Source of the DNA: DASZGL01 sp035938875
GTDB taxonomy: Bacteria > Chloroflexota > Dormibacteria > Aeolococcales > Aeolococcaceae
Reading direction: 5' to 3'
Assembly (NCBI GenBank): GCA_035938875.1
Contig: DASZGL010000040.1
Span: 1-29,763 of the forward strand
DNA: 29,763 nt
This document shows, piece after piece, positions 8,515 to 14,477 of this stretch (the first letter of the stretch is position 1; each line of letters opens with the position of its first letter). The position numbers and the translations under genes were made by a program. The notes under the pieces were generated by a model. It was not told where the DNA came from. It was given only the letters and a program-made list of their open reading frames with translations, and made no database searches.

Positions 8515-9896
8515 GCGCCGTCCTCGCTGACCGCCGCCTGGCTGCGCCGCCGTGCGGCCCAGCCTTCGACATTGCGCTGCTTGCCGCGCTCGACGGCGAG
8601 GGCGCCGTCGGGTACGTCGCTGGTGATCACCGACCCCGCTGCGACGTAGGCGCGCGCGCCGATGCGCACCGGGGCGACGAGGATCGAATCGGTGCCGAGG
8701 AAGGCACCGTCGCCGATTACGGTGCGGTGCTTGCCGACGCCGTCGAAGTTGCATGTCACCGTCCCGGCGCCGACGTTGACGTCCTCGCCGACATCGCTGT
8801 CGAGAACGCAGGAGAAGTGGCTCACCCGCGAGCCGCGACCGATACGGCTGTTCTTCAACTCGGCGTGCGTGCCCAGCTGGACGCCATCGCCGACGACGCT
8901 TCCCGGCCTGACACGGTCGTAGTGACCGATCTCGACATCGTCGCCGAGCTCGCACTCCTCGAGCGCCGATGCGCCGATGCGCACTCGGTCACCGGCATGG
9001 ACGTCACGCAGCTGAGCCATGGGCCCGATGACGCAGCCGGTGCCCAGTCGCGTGGTGCCACGGAGCAGCGTCATGGGCAGCAGGACGCTGTCACGCCCGA
9101 TGCGCACCGCGGGGTCCACGTAGGTCGTCGCCGGGTCCTCGATGGTCACCCCGTCGCGCATCAGCGTGTCGAGAGTGCGCGTGCGCATCACCGTCTCGGC
9201 GATGGCCAGCTGGCGGCGATCGTTGATGCCCATCGCCTCGTCGGCATCGCCGGCCACCAACGTTTCGACATCACCGTCGAACATCGCGACGACGTCGGTG
9301 AGGTAGTACTCGCCCTGGGCGTTGGCGTCGGTGAGCCCGTCGAGCGCGGGCCACAGCCGCGATCCGTCGAAGACGTAGACACCGGCGTTGCACTCGCCGC
9401 CCGCGTCAGCAGCGCCCTCGAGGTCGCGATCCTCGACGATGGCCACGACGCCACCATTCTCGTCGCGGAGGATGCGGCCCATCCCCGTGGGATCGTCGGG
9501 GACGACGGTGAGCAGCGTGCAGGCGGCGGCACCATCGCGGTGGTGTTGCAGGAGCGCGTCGACGGTGTCGATGCGCAGCAGGGGCACATCCCCACTGAGC
9601 ACCAGCACCTCGCCGTCGCTGCGTGACGCGGCCGGAACGCTGCGCAGGGCGTCGCCGGTGCCGCGGGGCTCGGCCTGCTCGACGGAATCGGCCGTGCCCG
9701 AGATGAGGTCGGCGACCGCTGTCTGGCCTCTTCCGATCACCACCAGCGGGCGGCGATCGCTGACCGCGACGGCGAGGTCGAGCACGTGGAGGAGCATCGG
9801 ACGGCCAGCCAGGGGATGGAGCATCTTGGGCACGTCGCTCCTCATCCGTGTGCCCCGCCCAGCGGCGAGCACGACCGCCTGGGGACCGTCAGCCAC
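8511..9896 (-). CDS. glmU: Bifunctional GlmU (GlcNAc-1-P uridyltransferase / GlcN-1-P acetyltransferase)
   Basis: Carries out the last two steps to UDP-GlcNAc for peptidoglycan. The N-terminal uridyltransferase domain has VVLAAGRGTRMRSDVPKMLHPLAGRPM (8-34), the GTGDAL box (79-84) and LSGDVPL. The C-terminal half (about 255-440) is a left-handed beta-helix of hexapeptide repeats with the acetyltransferase segment around His360 (RVSHFSCVLDSDVGEDVNVGAGTVTCNFDG). The frame is open to 9956. I choose GTG at 9896 because the protein then begins directly at ADGPQAVVLAAG, and TATACT lies exactly six bases before this GTG. That implies a leaderless mRNA. It is the first gene of the run ending in recO and is divergent from the crotonase gene. 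Confidence 0.95.
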   Translation of the reverse strand: MADGPQAVVLAAGRGTRMRSDVPKMLHPLAGRPMLLHVLDLAVAVSDRRPLVVIGRGQTAVADLISGTADSVEQAEPRGTGDALRSVPAASRSDGEVLVLSGDVPLLRIDTVDALLQHHRDGAAACTLLTVVPDDPTGMGRILRDENGGVVAIVEDRDLEGAADAGGECNAGVYVFDGSRLWPALDGLTDANAQGEYYLTDVVAMFDGDVETLVAGDADEAMGINDRRQLAIAETVMRTRTLDTLMRDGVTIEDPATTYVDPAVRIGRDSVLLPMTLLRGTTRLGTGCVIGPMAQLRDVHAGDRVRIGASALEECELGDDVEIGHYDRVRPGSVVGDGVQLGTHAELKNSRIGRGSRVSHFSCVLDSDVGEDVNVGAGTVTCNFDGVGKHRTVIGDGAFLGTDSILVAPVRIGARAYVAAGSVITSDVPDGALAVERGKQRNVEGWAARRRSQAAVSEDGA

Positions 9897-9902
9897 TGCC
9901 GC

Positions 9903-9908
9903 AGTATA
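9903..9908 (-). promoter_or_regulatory. -10 box of leaderless glmU transcript
   Basis: The minus strand reads TATACT-GCGGCA-GTG, so a near-consensus -10 box is followed after six bases by the glmU GTG. Transcription starting at the usual distance would begin at or within one base of the start codon. No Shine-Dalgarno is present and the -35 is not recognisable. Confidence 0.55.
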
Positions 9909-9957
9909 GGTGGAGGGTGGCTTTACGACACCGCGGAGTCGGGGCTGTGGCGCCATG

Positions 9958-9963
9958 TACCCT
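9958..9963 (+). promoter_or_regulatory. -10 box of leaderless crotonase-gene transcript
   Basis: TACCCT is followed by six bases and then GTG 9970, the same geometry as glmU on the other strand. The two boxes face away from each other across about 50 bases. No -35 or ribosome site is evident. Confidence 0.4.
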
Positions 9964-9969
9964 GCGCCC

Positions 9970-10752
9970 GTGGCGCTTCATGTCGACCGCCTCGCACCTG
10001 GTGTGGTGACCATCACCCTCGACAATCCCGAGCGCCGCAACGCGCTCGACGCGGAGCACGCCGCCGCCCTGGTCGACGCCGTCGCCGGTCTGCGTGCCGA
10101 CCGCACCGTTCGCTGCCTGGTGCTCACCGCCACCGGCTCGGCCTTCTGCTCCGGCGCCGACCTGGGGGCCTTTCGCGCCGAGCAGACCACCGGCGTGCTC
10201 GGTCGCCGCGAGATGCTCGGCCGCTACTACCGGGCCTTTCTCGACATCCGTGACCTCGCCGTCCCCACGATCGCCGCGGTCAACGGCGCCGCCATCGGCG
10301 CCGGCCTCAACCTTGCCCTCTGCTGCGACATCAGGCTGGCGGCCACCTCGGCGCGATTCGGGGCCACGTTCGTCCGCCTCGGCATCCACCCCGGCGGTGG
10401 GGCGACCTACCTGCTCACCCGGCTGATCGGCCCAGCCCTGGCCGCCGAGCTGCTCCTGACCGCCGAGATCGTCGACGCCGAGCGGGCCCTGGCCATGGGA
10501 CTGGTCAACCGGGTCGTCGCCGATGCCGAGCTGGCCGGCGCCGCGGCGGCGATGGCGGCGACGATCGCCGGCAACGCCCCCGCGGTGGTCCGGGCGACCA
10601 AGCGAGCTCTGCGGGTCGCCGTCGACGCCGACCTCGCCGCTGCGCTGGAGGTCGAGGGGCTGGCCCAGGCCGCGTCGCAGGAGGGCGAGGACGCCGCCGA
10701 GGGCTGGACCGCCTTTCGCGAGCGGCGGGCCCCGGAGTTCCCCGACCGCTGA
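9970..10752 (+). CDS. Enoyl-CoA hydratase/isomerase (crotonase) family protein
   Basis: A 260-residue crotonase-fold protein, probably acting on an acyl-CoA. Visible parts are the N-terminal TITLDNPERRNAL, the first oxyanion-hole segment AFCSGADLGAF (58-68), the second GAAIGAGLNLALCCDI (106-121), FGATFVRLGIHPGGGATYLL (130-149) and the helical trimerisation tail. The two glutamates used by classical hydratases are not in place: the GGGxELAL position reads GAGLNLAL and the PE box reads TF. Hydratase activity is therefore uncertain, and another crotonase reaction is possible. The start is taken as GTG 9970, where homologous sequence begins, six bases after TACCCT. It is followed closely by tRNA-Gln. 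Confidence 0.88.
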   Translation: MALHVDRLAPGVVTITLDNPERRNALDAEHAAALVDAVAGLRADRTVRCLVLTATGSAFCSGADLGAFRAEQTTGVLGRREMLGRYYRAFLDIRDLAVPTIAAVNGAAIGAGLNLALCCDIRLAATSARFGATFVRLGIHPGGGATYLLTRLIGPALAAELLLTAEIVDAERALAMGLVNRVVADAELAGAAAAMAATIAGNAPAVVRATKRALRVAVDADLAAALEVEGLAQAASQEGEDAAEGWTAFRERRAPEFPDR

Positions 10753-10794
10753 CTCGGCAGCGCAAGGCTGGCCGTACCATGCCGATGGCCCTGA

Positions 10795-10866
10795 TGGGGA
10801 GTCGCCAAGTGGTAAGGCACCGGACTTTGGATCCGGCACTCCTGGGTTCGAATCCCAGCTCCCCAG
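10795..10866 (+). tRNA. tRNA-Gln (anticodon UUG), CCA encoded to 10869
   Basis: A full cloverleaf: acceptor TGGGGAG pairs with CTCCCCA (10859-10865). The anticodon arm is CCGGA-CTTTGGA-TCCGG with anticodon TTG at 10827-10829. The T arm is CTGGG-TTCGAAT-CCCAG and the discriminator is G. CCA is encoded at 10867-10869. A TACCAT -10-like box lies at 10775-10780. The direct repeats of a probable IS end begin only 15 bases after the CCA. Confidence 0.97.
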
Positions 10867-10883
10867 CCACAGTCCTGTGCAAG

Positions 10884-10971
10884 TTCGGCTGATGGGCGAC
10901 AAAACGCCTTCGGCTGATGCTTGACAGTGTTTCGGTTGATGGTTGACAGCTACTTCGGCTGATTCTTGACA
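10884..10971 (+). repeat. Four direct 18-bp repeats, probable terminal-repeat remnant of an IS21-type element
   Basis: Copies of TTCGGCTGATgcTTGACA lie at 10884-10901, 10909-10926, 10931-10948 and 10954-10971, spaced 22 to 25 bases. The three right-hand copies keep TTGACA, while the first is degenerate (GGGCGACA). Read on the other strand each unit is TGTCAAGcATCAGCCGAA. A series of such repeats starting with TGT is typical of IS21-family ends, where several transposase sites sit inside each terminus. No transposase is present here, so this would be a leftover end. The family assignment is from memory of the pattern. Confidence 0.6.
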
Positions 10972-11045
10972 CTCCCTCGATGAGATGCTCGCCGGCACAA
11001 CCATCGACAAGTGCGACCTGCGCAACCTATGAGCGGGAGGTACAC

Positions 11046-11108
11046 ATGAACCAGGTAACGCACGAGGGCGGGCGCAGCGCTGCACAGATGCCGGCGGGAC
11101 AGCCATGA
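11046..11108 (+). CDS. 20-codon leader ORF coupled to the dehydrogenase gene
   Basis: The short frame MNQVTHEGGRSAAQMPAGQP starts with ATG 11046, five bases after a strong Shine-Dalgarno, GGGAGG (11035-11040). It stops at TGA 11106-11108, which overlaps the next gene's ATG 11105 as ATGA. The next gene has only a weak ribosome site (GGCGGGA), so initiation there may depend on translation of this ORF. No conserved motif is visible. It could instead be a decayed 5' end of an older gene, because a 19-codon open remnant ending ...DKCDLRNL lies just upstream. Confidence 0.45.
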   Translation: MNQVTHEGGRSAAQMPAGQP

Positions 11109-11989
11109 ACCGGCGGGTGGCGCTCTTGGGGACCGGGATCATGGGCGCGGGCATGGCCGAACGCTTGCTCGACCAGGGCTTCGCGGTCGACGTGTGGGAC
11201 CGTACGCCGGCCGTCGCCGCCCGCCTCGCGGAGCCGGGCGCGATCGCCCACGTGGAGGCGGCCGAAGCGGTTCGCGAGGCCGACGTGGTCCTCACCATGC
11301 TGGCGACAGGCGACGCGGTGGCGGACGTCATGATCGGACGCGGCGCTCTGGCGGCTATCCGACCTGACGGCATCTGGGCCCAGATGGGAACGATCGGCGT
11401 CCACGCGACCGACCGGCTGATAGCCGAGGTCGCCGAGCGTCGGGCCGACGTGGCGTTCGTGGACGCGCCCGTCAGCGGCACGCGCGAGCCGGCACGCAAC
11501 GGGCAACTGACGATCCTCGCCTCCGGTCCCGATCGGGCGCGCGCGACGCTGGAGCCGGTGTTCGCGGCGCTCGGGCAGCGTGTGCTCTGGCTCGGCCCGG
11601 CCGGGCAGGGGACGCGCATGAAGCTGGTGCTCAACACCTGGCTCGCCTTCGAGGTCGAAGCCGCGGCCGAGGCGAGCGCCGCCGCCCACCGGCTCGGCGT
11701 CCCTTACGAGGCCCTGCTGGATGCGGTGCAGGGCGGGCCGCTGGCTTCGGGGACCGCGCTGGCGCGGCTGGCGAAGATGGAAAGCTCGGACCACTCGCCC
11801 CAGTTCCCACTGGAGTGGGCACTGAAGGACCTCGACCTGGTGACAGCCGCAACGGGAACCGGTGCCGTTCCGGTCGCTGGCGCGATCGCGGATCGTTGGC
11901 GGAGCCTCGTCGGTCAGGGACTCGGGCGTCTTGACGTGAGCGCGGCGAGGTTCGGATTGAATGACGACACACCGGGAACCGCACAGTGA
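11105..11989 (+). CDS. NAD(P)-dependent beta-hydroxyacid dehydrogenase family protein (HIBADH-like)
   Basis: A 294-residue member of the 3-hydroxyisobutyrate/tartronate-semialdehyde/glyoxylate reductase family. The Rossmann motif is VALLGTGIMGAGMAERLL (5-22), the substrate-binding segment is VDAPVSGTREPARNGQLTILASG (119-141), and the catalytic lysine segment is GTRMKLVLNTW with Lys173 and Asn177. A C-terminal helical domain follows. Substrate cannot be fixed: hydroxyisobutyrate, gamma-hydroxybutyrate/succinic semialdehyde and glyoxylate enzymes share these motifs. The ATG overlaps a leader ORF upstream, and the TGA overlaps the VIT gene start as TGATG, so the three form one transcript. Confidence 0.9.
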   Translation: MNRRVALLGTGIMGAGMAERLLDQGFAVDVWDRTPAVAARLAEPGAIAHVEAAEAVREADVVLTMLATGDAVADVMIGRGALAAIRPDGIWAQMGTIGVHATDRLIAEVAERRADVAFVDAPVSGTREPARNGQLTILASGPDRARATLEPVFAALGQRVLWLGPAGQGTRMKLVLNTWLAFEVEAAAEASAAAHRLGVPYEALLDAVQGGPLASGTALARLAKMESSDHSPQFPLEWALKDLDLVTAATGTGAVPVAGAIADRWRSLVGQGLGRLDVSAARFGLNDDTPGTAQ

Positions 11990-12759
11990 TGGGGACGACC
12001 CCGCAACGGGGAGCTGATCCGCTCACCCGACTCGGAGGAGCGGTGCTGGCAGTGCTGACATCGAGGCACCGCCGTCGCCGCCATGAAGCGGGAACCAACT
12101 GGCTCTATGACGTCATCCTCGGCGGCCAGGATGGACTGGTCAACATTCTCGGCATCATCCTTGGGGTCATCGCCGGCGGAGGCTCGAATTCGGTTCTGCT
12201 GGCTACCGGCTTCGCGGCGTCGATCACCGAGTCCATCTCGATGGGTGCAGTGGGCTACACGTCGTCGCTCTCTCAACGTGACTACTACCGCGCCCAACGC
12301 GCTCGCGAAGCGACGCACATCAGCACGGACCCGCAGACGGAGCGACAGGACGTCCGCAACCTCTACGCGCAGATGGGCTTCTCGGGTGAATTGCTGGACG
12401 GCGTTGTCGACACGATCACCGCCAATCGTGAGACCTGGATCAACACGATCATGGACCAGGAGTTGCACATACAGCAGGTGGAAACCCCCAGCATCATGCG
12501 CGGCGCGGTTGTCATCACGATCGCCACGCTGATCGGCCATATGATTCCGCTGCTGCCGTTTCTCTGGCTGACGCGAACGCCAGCCCTGATTACCGCGATC
12601 GTGCTCGCCGCACTGGTGCTGTTCGGAGTCGGCGTCTATTCCGCCCTGTCGCTGGTGGGCGATTGGCGAAAGAACGGCGCGCAGATGGTGGTCATCGGCC
12701 TCGGCGCTGCCGGGGTGGGTTTTGTCGTTGGGCGGCTCTTCGGCGGATCCGGCGCATGA
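11989..12759 (+). CDS. VIT1/CCC1 family Fe2+/Mn2+ transporter
   Basis: A 256-residue membrane protein of the vacuolar iron transporter family, which exports Fe2+ or Mn2+ from the cytosol by H+ antiport. Diagnostic segments are NWLYDVILGGQDGLVNILGIILGVIAGG in the first helix and SITESISMGAVGYTSSLSQRDYY in the second. A cytosolic helical metal-binding domain (about 90-155, rich in Glu/Asp, ending IMDQELHIQQ) and three further membrane helices follow. The ATG at 11989 shares its A with the upstream TGA; a GTG one codon earlier is an alternative. The basic stretch SRHRRRRHEAG before helix 1 suits a cytosolic N-terminus. It converges on arsC with a 24-base gap. Confidence 0.92.
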   Translation: MGTTPQRGADPLTRLGGAVLAVLTSRHRRRRHEAGTNWLYDVILGGQDGLVNILGIILGVIAGGGSNSVLLATGFAASITESISMGAVGYTSSLSQRDYYRAQRAREATHISTDPQTERQDVRNLYAQMGFSGELLDGVVDTITANRETWINTIMDQELHIQQVETPSIMRGAVVITIATLIGHMIPLLPFLWLTRTPALITAIVLAALVLFGVGVYSALSLVGDWRKNGAQMVVIGLGAAGVGFVVGRLFGGSGA

Positions 12760-12783
12760 GTGAGGTCGGCAGCTGCGCATCCG

Positions 12784-13182
12784 TCACTGCCGTCGGACCG
12801 CGAGCCGTTCAACGCGACGAATGATCTCGTCGCGGACGGAGCGCACGACATCCAAGGGCTGGCCACCGGGATCGACCAGGTCCCACTCGACGTAGCGCTT
12901 TCCCGGGATGTAGGGACAGGCGTCGCCGCAGCCCATGGTGACCACCACCTCCGCCCACTCCGCGTCGGCGACATCGAGCAGTTGAGGGATCCGCCCCTCG
13001 AGGTCGACACCGACCTCGCGCATGACCTCGACCACCTCGGGGTGGACGCGCTCGGCGGGCTCGGATCCGGCGGAGCGGGCATCGCCGCCGAGTCGCTCCC
13101 AGAAGGCCTGCGCCATCTGCGAACGACCCGCGTTGTGCACGCAGACGAAGAGCGCGCGCGGCAATGGCGTCGGCGCACTCAT
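12784..13182 (-). CDS. arsC: Arsenate reductase, low-molecular-weight phosphatase fold
   Basis: Reduces arsenate to arsenite. The P-loop LFVCVHNAGRSQMAQ (11-25) carries nucleophile Cys14 and Arg20 in the CX5R form. Cys85 and Cys89 lie in TMGCGDACPYIPGKRY, and DLVDP (101-105) contributes the acidic residue. The VCVHNAGRSQMA and MGCGDxCP forms are typical of actinobacterial-type ArsC, so either thioredoxin or mycothiol/mycoredoxin could be the electron donor. The ATG at 13182 overlaps the MIP-gene stop as TGATG; a GTG at 13185 is an alternative. It is the last gene of the minus arm of the ars cluster (leader peptide, arsI, MIP channel, arsC). The length of 132 residues is normal. Confidence 0.94.
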   Translation of the reverse strand: MSAPTPLPRALFVCVHNAGRSQMAQAFWERLGGDARSAGSEPAERVHPEVVEVMREVGVDLEGRIPQLLDVADAEWAEVVVTMGCGDACPYIPGKRYVEWDLVDPGGQPLDVVRSVRDEIIRRVERLAVRRQ

Positions 13183-13892
13183 CACGACACCTCGCGTTGC
13201 GCGTGCGGGACGACGACACGTCCCGCGGCGTCGTGCATGCTCGGCCAGAGCAGGCGCGCCGCCGTGTATCCCAGCGCACCGCCGACGAGCTGAAACGCCA
13301 CGAACGCCGCCACAGAACCCGGTGCGATTCCGGCGAACGTGTCGGAGAGCATGCGCGCGAAGGTCACCGCGGGATTGGCAAAGCTCGTCGACGAGGTGAA
13401 GAAGTAGGCGCCGGTGATGTAGGCGCCGACGGCGAACGGCGCTGCGCTGCTGCGCCCGCTGCGGACCGTGCCGAAGACGACCAGCACCAGGCCGAAGGTG
13501 GCGACGACCTCACCAAGCCAGAGACCGCCGCTGCTGCGTTCGTGCGAGGAGAAGGTCACCGCTGACAGCGAGAACATCAGGTTGGCAACCACCGCACCGG
13601 CGACCGCGCCACTGACCTGAGCGGCGATGTAGACGGCGATCTCGCCCCGGCGCAAGCCGCCGAGTGCCGCGTCGACGAGGCTGATGACCGGGTTGAGATG
13701 CGCGCCCGACACCGAACCCACGGCGAGGATGATCGCCACCAGCGCCGCACCAGTGGCGATGGCGTTCTCCAGCAGCTGCAGGCCGGTGTCGTGCGGGCTG
13801 AGGCGCTGCGCGGCGATCCCCGAGCCGATGACGGCAACGAGCAGCAACGCGGTGCCGATCAGCTCGGCGACCGCCTTGCGGATCAGCAGCAA
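13182..13892 (-). CDS. MIP/aquaporin-family channel of the ars cluster (probable arsenite channel)
   Basis: A 236-residue major intrinsic protein with six predicted membrane helices. The two half-helix boxes are GAHLNPVISL (NPV at 67-69, in place of NPA) and FANPAVTFAR (NPA at 173-175). In Sinorhizobium meliloti, AqpS together with ArsC provides arsenite leakage in place of an ArsB/Acr3 pump. The linkage to arsC and the absence of any ArsB/Acr3 gene in the cluster suggest the same job here. The likely start is TTG 13892, which overlaps the arsI 3' end by ten bases. Upstream sequence in frame is only an off-frame reading of arsI. The start codon is the weakest part of this call. Confidence 0.87.
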   Translation of the reverse strand: MLLIRKAVAELIGTALLLVAVIGSGIAAQRLSPHDTGLQLLENAIATGAALVAIILAVGSVSGAHLNPVISLVDAALGGLRRGEIAVYIAAQVSGAVAGAVVANLMFSLSAVTFSSHERSSGGLWLGEVVATFGLVLVVFGTVRSGRSSAAPFAVGAYITGAYFFTSSTSFANPAVTFARMLSDTFAGIAPGSVAAFVAFQLVGGALGYTAARLLWPSMHDAAGRVVVPHAQREVS

Positions 13893-14332
13893 CCGGGACC
13901 GCAGCCGACGGCGCCGCCCGGGGCGGCAGTGGCCACCGAGGCAGCGCTCCGCTGCGGGGCCAGCACCTCGGAGTCGGCGAGCACCGTGTAGATCTCCCAC
14001 GGTGCGCGGTCGGGGTCCTCGACCCAGAACTTGTCCTGCTTCGCGTAGCAGCACTCGACGTCTTCCTCGATCGCCGATGTCAGACCCGCCTCCGCCAAGC
14101 GCCGCGACTCGGTGACGACGTCGTCGGCGGTGCCGACCTCAACTCCGAGGTGGTTGAGCGATCCCGGGTTGAGCGCGTTCTCGATGAGCACCAGCTTCAG
14201 CGGGGGTTCGTCGACGGCGAAGTTGGCGTAGCCCGGGCGGCGCTTTGCAGGCTCGGTGCCGAAGAGCTTGCTGTAGAAAGCGACGGCGGCGTCGACGTCG
14301 CTGACGTTGAGGGCGAGCTGGACACGGGACAT
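13883..14332 (-). CDS. arsI: ArsI-type C-As lyase (ArsI/CadI VOC-family metalloenzyme)
   Basis: A 149-residue vicinal-oxygen-chelate protein matching the ArsI/CadI family, whose characterised members cleave the carbon-arsenic bond of trivalent methyl- and aromatic arsenicals using Fe(II) and O2. It begins MSRVQLALNVSDVDAAVAFY, with GYANFAVDEPPLKLVLIE. Key positions are Gln5, His61 (LNHLGVEV) and Glu113 (PWEIY), corresponding to metal ligands, and the vicinal Cys94-Cys95 (VECCYAKQDKFW) that bind arsenic. A further cysteine group closes the protein (GCGPGCC). The frame runs on to 14551, but that part is promoter and leader sequence. The ATG at 14332 has no Shine-Dalgarno of its own and follows the stop of a 19-codon cysteine-rich ORF by two bases. 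Confidence 0.93.
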   Translation of the reverse strand: MSRVQLALNVSDVDAAVAFYSKLFGTEPAKRRPGYANFAVDEPPLKLVLIENALNPGSLNHLGVEVGTADDVVTESRRLAEAGLTSAIEEDVECCYAKQDKFWVEDPDRAPWEIYTVLADSEVLAPQRSAASVATAAPGGAVGCGPGCC

Positions 14333-14334
14333 CG

Positions 14335-14394
14335 TCAGCTGCCGCAGGGACACGGGCAGGGACACGGGAAGGGGCAGCGGCAGTGGCGGGGCAT
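14335..14394 (-). CDS. 19-residue cysteine-rich leader peptide upstream of arsI
   Basis: On the minus strand AGGAGA (14405-14400) is followed after five bases by ATG 14394 and a 19-codon frame, MPRHCRCPFPCPCPCPCGS, ending in TGA. Two bases later comes the arsI ATG. Six of 19 residues are cysteine (5, 7, 11, 13, 15, 17), in a Cys-Pro alternation made by a 12-bp tandem repeat (CAGGGACACGGG, plus-strand 14345-14368). arsI lacks its own ribosome site, so coupling is likely. The peptide could bind arsenite as a metallothionein-like scavenger, or act as a translational sensor of cysteine or arsenite. It could also be chance coding in a repeat. No known family is recognised. Confidence 0.55.
   Translation of the reverse strand: MPRHCRCPFPCPCPCPCGS
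14345..14368 (+). repeat. 12-bp tandem repeat within the cysteine-rich leader ORF
   Basis: CAGGGACACGGG occurs twice in direct tandem (14345-14356, 14357-14368). On the minus strand it encodes the Cys-Pro dipeptides of the leader peptide. As a multiple of three it can expand without breaking the frame. Confidence 0.85.
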
Positions 14395-14405
14395 CGCGCT
14401 CTCCT

Positions 14406-14421
14406 ATCGATGACTGTCGAT
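14406..14421. promoter_or_regulatory. Candidate ArsR operator 1
   Basis: The inverted repeat ATCGA-TGACTG-TCGAT (5+6+5) lies just downstream of the predicted minus-strand transcription start and next to the leader-peptide Shine-Dalgarno. It shares spacing and consensus (ATCGA-N6-TCRAT) with the second site 40 bp away. ArsR-family operators are commonly of ATCAA-N6-TTGAT type, so assignment to the linked arsR is reasonable but inferred. Confidence 0.5.
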
Positions 14422-14430
14422 TGCTGCGCG

Positions 14431-14460
14431 ATGGTAGCGGATTCCATCGACTATCGTCAA
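14431..14460 (-). promoter_or_regulatory. Promoter of the arsI-MIP-arsC arm
   Basis: On the minus strand TTGACG (plus 14455-14460) and TACCAT (plus 14431-14436) are separated by 18 bases. A start near 14424 would give a leader of about 30 bases holding operator 1 and the AGGAGA ribosome site. The -35 lies inside operator 2, which would let a bound repressor block RNA polymerase. Confidence 0.6.
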
Positions 14461-14470
14461 TGGGTACAAT
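14442..14470 (+). promoter_or_regulatory. Promoter of arsN-arsR (leaderless)
   Basis: TACAAT (14465-14470) is a close match to a -10 box, with TTCCAT (14442-14447) as a plausible -35 at 17 bases. The ATG of arsN is seven bases after the -10 box, so the transcript should be leaderless. Operator 2 fills the spacer. Confidence 0.6.
14444..14463. promoter_or_regulatory. Candidate ArsR operator 2
   Basis: CCATCGACTATCGTCAATGG is an imperfect 20-bp palindrome in which most positions are symmetric. Its core is ATCGA-N6-TCAAT, matching operator 1. It covers the plus-strand -35/-10 spacer and the minus-strand -35, so one bound dimer could silence both arms. Binding by the linked ArsR is inferred. Confidence 0.55.
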
Positions 14471-14477
14471 GACGGGC

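Noticed and set aside
10795..10971. tRNA-Gln as an integrase attachment site for a genomic island
   Set aside because: No integrase gene and no second copy of the tRNA 3' end were seen in the window. The nearby repeats fit an IS end better than an att duplication.
10884..10971. CRISPR array
   Set aside because: The repeat unit is 18 bp with spacers of only 4-7 bp and visible divergence. No cas genes are present and both dimensions are wrong for CRISPR.
9889..11637. A long minus-strand open frame of 582 codons
   Set aside because: It runs antisense through the crotonase gene, tRNA-Gln, the repeat array and the dehydrogenase gene. It has no family-like sequence and the plus-strand genes explain the region.
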